From: Fratercula arctica
Taxonomy: Eukaryota > Chordata > Aves > Charadriiformes > Alcidae
Reading direction: 5' to 3'
Length of the DNA stretch: 64,000 bases
Assembly: GCA_947846985.1 (NCBI GenBank)
Contig: CANTUZ010000025.1
Span: 7,128,100 to 7,192,099, forward strand
The notes below the pieces were generated by a model. That model made no database searches. It was given only the letters and a program-made list of their open reading frames with translations, and had not been told where the DNA came from. Both the position numbers and the translations under genes were made by a program. Shown here one piece after another: positions 1 through 10,945 of this stretch (the stretch's first letter is position 1; each line of letters starts with the position of its first letter).

Positions 1-64
1 ATGGTTATGGCTTGAGCAGGAGCCGGGGGGGGGAAGGGGGAAAAGGGGAGAGCACATCGCCACA
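1..64 (-). mobile_element. Edge of an LTR-like element
   Basis: The first 64 bases are a near-perfect reverse complement of 38410-38474, including the purine/G-rich run and the segment around GGCTTGAGCAGG. Similarity stops at the TGTGGC end of the element, so this is the terminal part of a second, oppositely oriented copy that runs off the left edge. The family is not recognised. The end has the TG..CA form of an LTR, but no target duplication can be checked. Confidence 0.5.
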
Positions 65-3000
65 GTGTTCCTTGTCTCCAAAAACAGTCTGTAAGGAGCA
101 AGTAGTGTAATCTGTTATGTAAGGAGCCAATTTACTAAGGAAGAAAGAATGACCTTATATTATCTGCATTTCCATTAACTATCTTACAGGTCATTGAAAG
201 GGTAGATTAAACTTCCTCCTGCATGCATCATGTCTGTATTCTTCCCATATACTGTAATGCTTACTACTGCTGTGTGATTCATAGCAGAGTTGTTCTGGAC
301 TCTGACTCTCTGGCTATGGGAGCTGCTTTAAAATCCTGTGCAAAAATCTTGAGAAGTTGAACAGAGTATAACTTACAGTCTGAACTTCCTAGATGCAGTT
401 TAAAGAGAGACAGGAACTCCAAAATGTAAACATGATAATTTACTTCCTTGCTTTATTATATTAATGAATTAGCAGAAATGCATTGCTAATGTCACTTTAA
501 CAGTGAAATGTCAGTGGTACATATAAATTAAATACTTCTTCAACTCTGAAAATAAATGACAGTGGTGCCTCTCCCCAGTAAGTAGCCTTGATTGCTTTTT
601 CACAGTGTCATAGGATTGACATGTTTTCATTGCTGCTATTTGAGACTTCAGAAACCTCCTTTCTGCACTGTTTTGTTTTCAGACTTTTTGCAAGAGAAGA
701 TAGCAAGCATGTCATTTAAATAGTTGAACTGCGGGAGGTTCAGGTGGACTCTGTAGATCTACTGTTGGAGGTAACCTCTACATTTGTGATTTTTTTTGTC
801 TTCTACAGCCTGATTTGTGAGATAAGTCATTTGCAGAGAAGATTGTTATTTGTTGTATAGTACTTGTGTATGTTCCTGTTTAAGGTTCTGAAATTGGCAA
901 CTCCAGCAGAGCACTGAGGGGCACTATTAAAAGTGCCTTTATTCAGTAAGCTTCTTGGGTCACTGTAACTTGTGTTAGCGACACGCAAACTGTTGATTTA
1001 CAGCTGTCGCTTCTGCTGCCACTCCTTATGGAAAGATCTTTGCAAAGAAATAGACTGCTGTCACTATTCCAGAAATTAAATAGTGTCCCAGCAATGGACC
1101 CTGAAAGCTGGATCTGTATTTTCTCCCAGTGCAATTTCTTTGGCTTCTATGAACTTAAATTTTCTATATAAAAGGTATGTGGACAAAAGATATAAATTTG
1201 AAAAATAATAGAACTAGAAATTAGAAAATATGAAGATTGAGATATTGATCTGAATTAGGATTAAGACACTGCTTAGATAATGATGGGTGATAACATCCAT
1301 GTAAAATTAGGATGTTAAAATGGTAGCTGACATTCAGCACAAGCAAGGCTTCAGTTTTCCTGGCTAAGCCCTAAAAGGCACTGGCAAATTTTCTGCATTG
1401 TCCTGCAGCAAACAAGCTGGTTAAATCTGCTTTCTATTTAGTCTGATTTTGCATAATTTAATTCCTTTCTCAGTAAGGAATTGTAAATTACAAGTGTTTG
1501 ATAGTGTAATTGACTCATTAAAATTGTCATGGTGTTGCCCACTTATATTCCATTTAATTTTGTTCTTCATCTTCCCATTAACTCCAAGCTTCGGGACGTG
1601 TTGGTGATGCTTCTGCAAATTAGAGTGTAAATTTGCTATATGGTTGATTAACACATTCCTCTGTATTATCACATTCCACACACAGAAGAGCTATTAAATG
1701 ACTTTATTCTCACAGGTATCTCAGCAAAAACTAATTTTATATTCTCCACAGACCCCTTTGAATGCAGAAATGTTACTAGCTTGAATCAGAGCTTCTGAAT
1801 AGTCTGCAACAGATATATGGGAAGAGTCCTGAATACATCCCTAGTTATTCAGTATTCATTGATGTTAGCTTTGGTTCAGAAATTATCTGCATTTAGCACT
1901 AATATAATGCTTGGGAGCTGCAGCAGTTGGTTAGGTTGCTGGTTGAGAAATGGACACTGAAAGGCATGAATAATGCACATCTGTCAACTGAGAACATATT
2001 GATTTTGCTAGATAATATTTTAATTTGTTCTTACAACAGAAACAAAATTAATGACTGTTTTATGAATGTCCTGCTGCAGTTGCTGCTAGACTTTCTGCGA
2101 TAGTCCTGAAAAGTTTGCAAAAGAGAATTATCCAGATTTGTATCTTAAAGGAGCCTTTGCTCTTATGCCTTTCCTCTCTTCCTTGTTTTCTTATTTTATT
2201 GTTATATTGAGTATAATTGATCTTTTAACATTGTTCCTTACTCTGGCATAATTTCTTTTAGTTATGGAGATGGAGAAAGGTTTTGGAACTTTGTATTTTG
2301 TGTGTAACTTTCTGGATAACAGTACCCATCTATTACATGAGAAAGCGAAATTTTAAAAGAACACAACAAATAGTCAATTCCATGAATCTCTTAGATTATG
2401 TCTGTAGTCTTACTTTCTTTCATTTCTGCCATACTTCTGCTTTTAATTTTATAGTTTGGATAATTTGCAAATCAGAGTGAATGTGCAATGCAACAACTTC
2501 TTACCTGCAGTATGCTCTCTAAGCTCCATAGTGTCACTGCAAGCAAGTCCATATAGAAAATTTTGAAATAAACATGTGAAGGGAACCAGTCTAACTTAAC
2601 ATCTGCCTTGCACCAGATTTCAAGGCTGTAACAAACCATTCCTCCTAATGTAACCTCGTCTTAGGAGGACAAAATCTCTTTCTGAGAGATTATGATTTTA
2701 TTTAAAATTTGCTTGGATTTTGTCACACTTATTTTAAAGGTGATTTTGAAGGGGGGAAAAGAACATAGCACAGGAGCTACTGGAGTCAATTCATAATACT
2801 CTCAATCTCTTGCTATCATCCAAATCCAAATTAAAGACACAGCCAACAGGACATTTAGAAGGTAAGACTAGAAGTGGGAGCGCTCAGAGCTCAGGGACAT
2901 ACAGGAGGCAAACAAAGAGGAGATGCTGATTTTGTGAGCAGCTGTGAGTTAAATCAGAAGATAGGTCTGAACCCTTTGACAATTTTCACAGTCCGTTCTC

Positions 3001-3768
3001 TGTTCCCAGGGAGAGTGCTTAAGTCACGTCTGTGAGAGGTTTGTCAAACTTGTTTGTAAAAATTTCCAGTGAAGGAGTTTGGCAATCAAATCAATCCCTT
3101 CATCTTCAGTGTTAGAAAGCTTTTCCTGTCTGGCGTTAATCTGGCCAAAGGTAGATGTCTGCAATGGACATATCCACATGTGAGCTCGTCACCTTTGAAG
3201 TCAGTAGAAAGAAATAGACATTTCTGGCATCCAATTCATGCCATTCTGCAGTCACCTAAATTAGGTCAGATGGATTTGCCCCTCAAAGCACCTCTGTCCT
3301 GTAAATGACTACAAAGGGAGCCTGGGATGACCAGCCCAGGTGGAGATGACTCCATTAGAGTTGTTTGCCTTTGGTCAGAGGAATTCTAGTAACTCACCTA
3401 AACCTCCCTGATAATTTGAGAGTGTGACTCTGATGTTATCTGCAGTAGATAAAAAGAGCAGTTTACTTCCTCCTGTAGGAGCCGTTTTACATATATGAAG
3501 ACTGTAATTGTGCCTCTTATCAGTCATCTTTTCTCTAGACTAAACAACCCCAAGAAATAGGTCTGAGGAAAGAGGTCTAGGTCTCTACATTATTGCTGAG
3601 TGTCAAAAAACCATGCTGACATATCCTTCCAGCAACAATGATGCAGTCTTACTTCCCAGGATCTTCTTTTAAATACAAGGCAAAATGGAAGAGTCACAAA
3701 TAGTGGAGAGAGGAAAAGGCAGAACAGGCAGGCTTAGAAACAGAAGCGTATATGGTTATGTAAGTGTT
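65..3768. other. AT-rich DNA, no gene recognised
   Basis: Only short open frames occur here and none resembles a known protein family. No LTR, CR1 tail or tandem array was recognised. It could be intronic or intergenic host sequence. The last ~80 bases run into CR1 sequence. Confidence 0.6.
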
Positions 3769-4294
3769 CCCCAGGGGTCAGTACTGGGTCCAGTCTTATT
3801 GAATATATTCATCAATGACCTGGATGAGGGGACAGAGTGCACCCTCAGCAAGTTTACTGATGACACAAAACTGGGAGTAGTGGCTGACACACCAGAAGGC
3901 TGTGGAGCCATTCAATGAGACCTGGACAGGCTGGAGAGTTGGGCAGAGAGGAACCTAATGAAATTCAACAAGGGCAAGTGTAGGGTGCTGCACCTGGGGA
4001 GGAATAACCCCATGCACCAGTACAGGTTAGAGGTTGACTTGCTGTAAAGCAGCTCTGCAGAGATGGACCTGGGAGTCCTGGTGGACAACAGGATGACCAT
4101 GAGCCAGCAACGTGCCCTTGTGGCCAAAAAGGCCAATGGTCTCCTGGGGTGCATCAAGAAGAGCATGGCCAGCAGGTCAAGGGAGGTCATCCTCCCCCTC
4201 TACTCTGCCCTGGTGAGGCCGCATCTGGAGTACTGTGTCCAGTTCTGGGCCCCCCAGTTCAAGAAGGACAGGGAACTGCTGGAGAGAGTCCAGC
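3769..4294 (+). mobile_element. CR1 LINE fragment (RT C-terminal half)
   Basis: Translation shows the CR1 reverse-transcriptase signature [10 protein letters not shown], then a decayed catalytic box FTDDTKL (family form FADDTKL), then the C-terminal block ending in [12 protein letters not shown]. An in-frame stop sits near 4045 between the two readable parts. The 3' end is cut at 4294 by the 5' LTR of the ERVL-like provirus. CR1 is the dominant LINE of birds; this copy is 5'-truncated, as most are. Confidence 0.9.
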
Positions 4295-4644
4295 TGTCCT
4301 GGTTCCGGTGGGGACAGGGTTAAGTATTCCATGCCATGTGAGCCACGCCCACTCTGAGATTAAGAGGAGGGGAAGGGGCAGGCAGTCGGGTTTGGAGCAG
4401 GCTGGCGCGTCCTGGGACCGGTTGGTGAGCGGCGGGGAGCGGCAGTTCCGTAACCGCGTTTGTATATTCCTCTATCCGTGTTATTGTTGCTGGCTTTTTT
4501 TTTCGTGTTCCCTCTGCTGTTCTGTTAAACTGCCTTTGTCTCAATCCAAGAGTTTTGCCTTTTTCTTCTGATCCTTCCCGTATTGGGAAGACCCAAGTGA
4601 GCGGCACGTGGTTCTTTGTTGCCATCTGAGGCCAAACCACGACA
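4295..4644 (+). mobile_element. 5' LTR of ERVL-like provirus, plus copy
   Basis: The LTR begins TGTCCTGGTTCCGG and ends CCAAACCACGACA, directly followed by a primer-binding site. It interrupts a CR1 at 4294. The minus-strand copy at 12906-13274 and the shortened 3' LTR at 56821-56980 share both ends. About 350 bases. Confidence 0.85.
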
Positions 4645-4652
4645 GTCCTTTC

Positions 4653-4670
4653 TGGCGCCCAATGTGGGGC
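4653..4670 (+). promoter_or_regulatory. Primer-binding site, tRNA-Lys1,2 type
   Basis: TGGCGCCCAATGTGGGGC starts eight bases after the LTR end. It differs at one position from the classical tRNA-Lys1,2 primer site of lentiviruses and betaretroviruses (a C to T change). This fixes the 5' boundary of the internal region and the orientation. Confidence 0.8.
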
Positions 4671-4748
4671 TTGAAGGGTTGAGATAACGACAGAATCCAA
4701 CTAGAGCTTGAAAAAACGAATTTGTTAGGTAAATAGTCACCAGTCACT

Positions 4749-5168
4749 ATGTTGCTTAGTTTGTTCTCATGGCTGTGTTATGTAAATTCCTATGTGTCTT
4801 ATGCACTCCCCGTGATGATATTTGTTACTTCTGGGAGGGGGATGAGGATTATCTTTTTACTGTCCTGTGCAATATCGGCTTATGATATGATAACATCACT
4901 TGTTAGACAGTTACTTTGGGGCATTTATGTGGTATTGCTGTCCTGTCTGTACATTGGGCACCACCTCTCAGAATTTATTAATAATTACACCCAGTCTATG
5001 GGGGAAACAGGGGGGGACACTTTCCCCAGCTCTTTTGCCTCCCTTTTCTCCTTTGGGCCACGTATGACAGCTTTTGAGAATTTTGAATATCCTTGGGATG
5101 CTCAAACCAGCATGTTCCTAGTGTTATGTCTGCTGAATATGTTCCAGGTCTCGTTTAGGGTTAAATGA
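4749..5168 (+). pseudogene. Hydrophobic leader in frame with ERVL-like gag
   Basis: A 139-codon frame beginning MLLSLFSWLCYV carries several hydrophobic stretches suggestive of membrane segments, then a polar part with INNYTQSMGE and a further hydrophobic stretch. It ends at a TGA where the minus copy has a glutamine codon and reads on into gag, so in the ancestor this was probably the N-terminal part of one long Gag (about 670 codons to 6770). The same leader, open to a stop partway, is present in the minus copy, and a diverged version lies at about 20945-21188. The role is unknown; membrane targeting of Gag is inference. An alternative is a small separate protein. Confidence 0.55.
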
Positions 5169-5240
5169 CTATTTAAGACTACCACCCAGAGATCTGCTCC
5201 AAGGCTGGACAGTCAGGGGTGGCATGGCAGGTGGGAGAAC

Positions 5241-6770
5241 ATGGGCAGGTACTTAGAGAACTTCTCGCCTCCAATGGTCTGGGACTTCACCCCTGAACAA
5301 TTACAGGACCCTGATAGAATAGTAGAATATCTGAAGGGAAAATGCTGTGGCTATTCTAGAGAGGCAGAACTCACCGCACTGTGCTGGGCCCTGGCTAGTA
5401 TCTACCAGGCACTGCTCAGTGCTATGCAGCACCCTCAGGAGAAAGAGACAGAGACCAGACCAGCAGGCACTGTGGCTGCTGCAGATCCTGCAACAGGCAC
5501 TGCGGCTGCTGTGGCCCCTGTGGCAGGTACTGCGGCTTCTGCAGCCGCTGCGGCGGGCACTGTGGCTACTCCAACCCCTGTGACAGGCACTGCAGCTACT
5601 CCAACCCCTGTGACAGGCACTGCAGCTACTCCAACCCCGGTGACAGCCACTGCTGCTGAGCCAGGGAACCAACCCGTGCCAGTATCCGTTGCCCCCATAC
5701 AAAAGAAGAAGTACACAAAGAAATCGGTTAGCTTAGTAAGAGATGACGATGAACCAGGGCCATCACAAGGACAGGAGGAAGAGGCAGAACCAGAGATAAT
5801 TACCTGATCCCTATCCCTGAGTGAGCTGTGGGATATGCGAAAAGATTTTAGCCGACTTTCAGGCGAGCACATTGTCACCTGGCTGCTTCGCTGTTGGGAT
5901 AACGGGGCCAGTAGCCTGGAATTAGAGGGTAGGGAAGCCAGGCAGCTGGGATCCCTGTCTAGGGAAGGCGGCATTGACAAGGCAATTGGGAAGAAGACCC
6001 AAGCCCTCAGCCTCTGGAAACGACTCCTGTCAGGCGTGAGGGAGAGGTACCCCTTCAGTGAAGATGTTGTATGTCAACCAAGCAAGTGGACCACCATGGA
6101 AAGAGGTATCCAGTACCTGAGAGAATTAGCCGTGCGGGAGATGATTTATTATGACTTGGACAACACAGACTTGCCCACGGACCCTGATGAGGTGCACTGC
6201 ACAAGGCCCATGTGGCGGAAGTTTGTACGGAGCGCACCACCATCATCATATGCCAACTCACTGGCAGTAATGGAATGGAAAGGTGAAGAAGGACCAAGGG
6301 TGGATGAGGTGGCTGGCCGGCTCCGGCGATATGAAGAAAGCCTCTCTTCCCCCCTTGTCTCAGCTGTGGAGAAACTGTCCCAGAATGTCCAGCAACTTGA
6401 AGAGAATATATCCTACTCCCCACCTGTACGGGCCAGCATCTCAGCTATTAGGAGCAGGCATTTCCCCACTCAAGAGAGAGAGTACAGAGGGTGCACACCA
6501 CGAGGCTCCCTGTGGTTCTACCTGCGAGACCATGGAGAGGACATGAGGAAGTGGGATGGACAACCTACTTGGATCCTGCGGACACGGGTACAGGAGTTGC
6601 AAGGAAGGACAACCACAAAAGGGGATCCCTCCAGGAAAAGTGCCGCCCCAGTTTCCAGCGGGCAGTTCCCCAGACAGAGCATAAGGCCTGATCTTGCTTC
6701 TGATCCTCTTGAAGGAACCTCCAAGTCATTTCTGCAAGAAGTGAGTACCGGATACCATGACCAGTATTAG
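5241..6770 (+). pseudogene. gag: gag of ERVL-like provirus, one nonsense break
   Basis: Structural polyprotein reading. The first segment (5241-5807) starts MGRYLENFSPPMVWDFTPEQ, contains an Ala/Thr/Pro-rich tandem repeat (about 5457-5655) and a basic linker KKKYTKKS, and ends at a TGA where the minus copy has CGA. This is consistent with decay of a CpG. The second segment (5835-6770) continues in the same frame with the capsid-like region, but I recognise no CCHC zinc knuckle in it. The protease frame starts just after, at 6792. Broken here; the equivalent stretch is open for 407 codons in the minus copy. Confidence 0.75.
5457..5655 (+). repeat. In-frame ~30-base repeat inside gag
   Basis: About seven imperfect units translate to GTAA...PVT-type decapeptides (for example GTAATPTPVT twice in a row). 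The minus copy at about 12055-12145 has only around three units, so the array length varies between copies of one family. Confidence 0.75.
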
Positions 6771-6791
6771 AGGGGCCCTGCCTCCGGCCAG

Positions 6792-8066
6792 GTGGAGGAA
6801 AGGGACAACCGGGTTTATTGGGCAGTGTGGATTCGATGGCCTGGCACATCAGACCCACAGGAGTATAAGGCTCTAGTGGACACAGGAGCACAGTGCACTC
6901 TGATACCATCAAGCTATAGAGGGGCAGAACCCATTTGTATTTCTGGGGTCACAGGGGGATCCCCAGAGTTGACTGTATTGGAGGCTGAAGTGAGCCTAAC
7001 TGGGAATGAGTGGCAAAAGCATCCCATTGTGACTGGCCCAGATGCTCCATGCATCCTTGGTATAGATTACCTCAGGAGAGGGTATTTTAAGGACCCAAAG
7101 GGGTACCGGTGGGCCTTTGGCATAGCTGCCTTGGAGACGGAGGAAGTTAAACAGTTGTCTACCTTGCCTGGTCTCTCGGAGGACTCTTCTGTTGTGGGGT
7201 TGTTGAGGGTCGAAGAACAGCAGGTGCCGATTGCTACCACAGCGGTGCATCGGCGGCAATATCGCACTAACCGAGACTCTCTGATTCCCATCCATAAGCT
7301 GATTCGTCAGCTAGAGGTTCAAGGAGTGATCAGCAAGACTCGCTCACCCTTTAACAGCCCCATATGGCCAGTGCGAAAATCTAATGGAGAGTGGAGGCTA
7401 ACTGTGGACTATCGTGGCCTGAATGAAGTCACGCCACCGCTGAGCGCTGCTGTGCTGGACATGCTAGAACTCCAGTATGAACTGGAGTCCAAGGCAGCCA
7501 AGTGGTATGCCACGATTGATATAGGGAATGCATTCTTCTCAATCCCTTTGGCAGCAGAGTGCAGGCCAGAGTTTGCTTTCACTTGGAGGGGCATCCAGTA
7601 CACCTGGAATCGACTGCCCCAGGGGTGGAAACACAGCCCCACCATTTCCCATGGACTGATCCAGACTGCACTGGAACAGGGTGAAGCCCCAGAACATCTG
7701 CAGCACATTGATGACATCATCGTATGAGAAACACAGCCGAAGAAGTTTTTGAGAAAGGGGATAAAATAGTCCGAATCCTTCTGAAAGTTGGTTTTGCCAT
7801 AAAACGAAGTAAGGTCAAGGGACCTGCACAGGAGATCCAGTTCTTAGGAATAAAATGGCAAGATGGACGCCGCCAAATCCCAATGGATGTGATCAACAAA
7901 ATAGCAGCTATGTCTCCACCAACTAGCAAAAAGGAAACACAAGCTTTCTTAGGCATTGTGGGTTTTTGGAGGATGCATATCCCAGATTACAGTCTGATTG
8001 TAAGCCCTCTGTATCAAGTAACCCGGAAGAAGAACGATTTTAAATGGGGTCCTGAGCATGTGAAGG
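6792..8066 (+). pseudogene. pol: Protease and reverse transcriptase of ERVL-like provirus
   Basis: The 311-codon open part has the aspartic protease site VDTGAQCTL near residue 30, followed by the RT fingers/palm (LIRQLEVQGVI, SPFNSPIWPVRK, VDYRGLN) and the catalytic box HIDDIIV at its end. A TGA replaces a Trp codon right after it, and the frame continues (overlap at 7724) through the RT thumb to KNDFKWGPE. It differs from the minus-copy frame at 9 of 311 residues by my count, so the two are close relatives. Reading is lost at about 8062, where a deletion joins the thumb to RNase H sequence out of frame. Confidence 0.85.
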
Positions 8067-8085
8067 GGTTCGAGCTGCTTCGGAG

Positions 8086-8945
8086 GTGGTTGGTACAGAA
8101 GCGCAGCTCCTCTTAGCACCTCGACTGCCGGTTCTGGGTTGGATGTTCAATGAAAGGGTCCCCACCACACATCATGCAACTGATGCTACATGGAGTAAGT
8201 GGATTGCACTGATCACACAGCGAACACGAATGGGAAACCCCAGTCGCCCAGGAATTCTGGAAGTGATCATGGACTGGCCAGAAGGCAAGGATTTTGGAAT
8301 GTCACCAGAGGAGGAGGTGACGCGTGCGGAAGAGGCCCCACCATATAATAAACTGCCAGAAAATGAGAAGCAATATGCCCTGTTCACTGATGGGTCCTGC
8401 CGGATTGTGGGAAAGCATCGAAAGTGGAAGGCTGCTGTGTGAAGTCCTACACGACAAGTGGCAGAAGCCAGTGAAGGACAAGGTGAATCGAGCCAGTTTG
8501 CAGAGGTGAAAGCCATTCAGCTGGCTTTGGACATTGCCGAGCAAGAAAAATGGCCAGTACTTTATCTCTGTACTGACTCATGGATGGTGGCAAATGCTCT
8601 GTGGGGATGGTTACAGCAGTGGAAGCAGGGCAACTGGCAGCGCAGAGGCAAACCCATCTGGGCTGCTGAACTATGGCAAGATATTGCTGCCCGGATAGAG
8701 AATCTGGTTGTGAAAGTACACCACGTAGCTGCCCACGTACCGAAGAATCGGGCCACGGAGGAACATCAGAACAACCAGCAGGTGGATGGGGCTGCTAGGA
8801 TTGGAGTGGCTCAGGTGGATCTGGACTGGCAACATAAGGGTGAACTATTCCTAGCTCGGTGGGCCCATGACACCTCAGGCCATCAAGGAAGAGATGGGAC
8901 ATATAGATGGGCTCGTGACCGAGGGGTGGACTTGACCATGGACAC
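8086..8945 (+). pseudogene. pol: RNase H and integrase zinc region, ERVL-like
   Basis: The frame contains LFTDGSC and CTDSWMVANALWGWL, the acidic motifs of retroviral RNase H, then the start of integrase with the H..H part of the HHCC zinc-binding region (HDTSGHQGRDG). A TGA interrupts it at about 8440 (Trp in the copy at 55031). The reading frame is lost by a 7-base deletion near 8946 relative to the third copy. Confidence 0.8.
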
Positions 8946-9341
8946 AGGTCATCCATGAATGTGAGACATGCACTGCAATCAAGCAAGCCAAGCGTTTGAA
9001 GCCTCTTTGGTATGGAGGACGATGGTTGAAATATAAATATGGGAAGGCCTGGCAGATTGATTATATCACACTCCACTCCCACAAACTTGTCAAGGCAAGC
9101 GCCATGTGCTCACAATGGTGGAAGCAACCACTGGATGGCTGGAAACATTACCCTGTGCCCCATGCCACTGCCCGGAATACTATCCTGGGCCTTGAAAAGC
9201 AAGTCCTGTGGCGACATGGTACCCCAGAGAGAAGTGAGTCGGACAATGGGACTCATTTCCGAAACAGCCTCATAGACACCTGGGCCAAAGAGCATGGTAT
9301 TGAGTGGGTATATCACATTCCCTATCACGCACCAGCCCAGA
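8946..9341 (+). pseudogene. pol: Integrase core fragment, ERVL-like
   Basis: The readable part includes the CETC half of the zinc finger region and the core motif SESDNGTHF (second catalytic Asp), ending at YHIPYHAPA. The catalytic Glu region that follows in the copy at 55920 is absent, because the sequence joins the inverted minus copy here. Frame shifts relative to the third copy occur near 9060-9090. Confidence 0.8.
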
Positions 9342-9493
9342 ACAGGCAGTCGAGGTGCTAAGAGGAGCTGCGCTTCTGTACCAACCACCTCCGAAGCAGC
9401 TCGAACCCCTTCATATGCTGCCAATATCTCCTTTTCTGTTGGAGTGTAGTGGACTTCGGATCCTCTGTATCCCCGACTCCAAAACCCTAGGGG

Positions 9494-10924
9494 TCAACCC
9501 CGGGTCTCCCCTGGTGCTTTCTGCCAGAGGCTCCGGGTAGGGCCATTCTCCCCGGCTGCAGTGTAGAGCACGTTTTTAACATCTTGTCCTGCCTGGACTG
9601 GCCCCAGGGCTACTGCATGGACTATTTCCTGTTTGATTTGTTCAAAAGCTTGTCGTTGCTCAGGACCCCATTTAAAATCGTTCTTCTTCCGGGTTACTTG
9701 ATACAGAGGGCTTACAATCAGACTGTAATCTGGGATATGCATCCTCCAAAAACCCACAATGCCTAAGAAAGCTTGTGTTTCCTTTTTGCTAGTTGGTGGA
9801 GACATAGCTGCTATTTTGTTGATCACATCCATTGGGATTTGGCGGCGTCCATCTTGCCATTTTATTCCTAAGAACTGGATCTCCTGTGCAGGTCCCTTGA
9901 CCTTACTTCGTTTTATGGCAAAACCAACTTTCAGAAGGATAAGGACTATTTTATCCCCTTTCTCAGAAACTTCTTTGGCTGTGTTTCCCCATACGATGAT
10001 GTCATCAATGTGCTGCAGATGTTCTGGGGCTTCACCCTGTTCCAGTGCAGTCTGGATCAGTCCATGGGAAATGGTGGGGCTGTGTTTCCACCCCTGGGGC
10101 AGTCGATTCCAGGTGTACTGGATGCCCCTCCAAGTGAAAGCAAACTGTGGCCTGCACTCTGCTGCCAAAGGGATTGAGAAAAATGCATTCCCTATATCAA
10201 TCGTGGCATACCACTTGGCTGCCTTGGACTCCAGTTCATACTGGAGTTCTAGCATGTCCGGCACAGCAGCGCTCAGCGGTGGCATGACTTCATTCAGGCC
10301 ACGATAGTCCACAGTTAGCCTCCACTCTCCATTAGATTTTCGCACTGGCCATATGGGGCTGTTAAAGGGTGAGCGAGTCTTGCTGATCACTCCTTGAACC
10401 TCTAGCTGACGAATCAGCTTATGGATGGGAATCAGAGAGTCTCGGTTAGTGCGATATTGCCGCCGATGCACCGTTGTGGTAGCAATCGGCACCTGCTGTT
10501 CTTCGACCCTCAACAACCTCACAACAGAAGAGTCCTCCGAGAGACCAGGCAAGGTAGACAACTGTTTAACTTCCTCCGTCTCCAAGGCAGCTATGCCAAA
10601 GGCCCACCGATACCCCTTTGGGTCCTTAAAATACCCTCTCCTGAGGTAATCTATACCAAGGATGCATGGAGCCTCTGGGCCAGTCACAATGGGATGCTTT
10701 TGCCACTCATTCCCAGTTAGGCTCACTTCAGCCTCCAGTACAGTCAACTCTTGGGATTCCCCTGTGACCCCAGAAATACAAATGGGTTCTGCCCCTCTAT
10801 AGCTTGATGGTATCAGAGTGCACTGTGCTCCTGTGTCCACTAGAGCCTTATACTCCTGTGGGTCTGATGTGCCAGGCCATCGAATCCACACTGTCCAATA
10901 AACCCGGTTGTCCCTTTCCTCCAC
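9494..10924 (-). pseudogene. pol: Protease-RT frame of ERVL-like minus copy
   Basis: A 476-codon open frame with protease site VDTGAQCTL, RT palm and box HIDDIIVWGN, thumb, and the connection toward RNase H. It is longer than the plus-copy frame because the Trp codon after the box is intact and the ~0.3-kb deletion is absent. It ends at a stop near 9494. The RNase H start (YTPTEKEILAAYEG) is readable beyond it before the copy is cut off at 9342. Confidence 0.85.
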
Positions 10925-10945
10925 CTGGCCGGAGGCAGGGCCCCT

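Larger units (their letters stand above)
4295..9341 (+). mobile_element. ERVL-like provirus, plus copy, 3'-truncated
   Basis: Order: 5' LTR, Lys-type primer site, hydrophobic leader frame, gag, protease, RT, RNase H, integrase N-terminal and core part. It stops inside integrase at about 9341, where it meets the inverted minus copy. Breaks relative to the other copies: stop at the leader/gag join (near 5166), Arg-to-stop in gag (near 5805), Trp-to-stop after the RT catalytic box (near 7725), a deletion of roughly 0.3 kb near 8062, Trp-to-stop in RNase H (near 8440) and a 7-base deletion near 8946. No env. I call it ERVL/class III-like from the pol and the lack of env; the Lys primer site is less typical of that class. 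Confidence 0.85.

Noticed and set aside
2283..3308. Short frames at 2283-2480 and 3069-3308 as possible genes
   Set aside because: No recognisable family, no splice-site context and length within chance expectation for AT-rich DNA.
5301..6912. Open frames opposite to gag and pol
   Set aside because: Shadow frames in GC-richer retroviral coding sequence; the same shadows appear in both copies with no family match.
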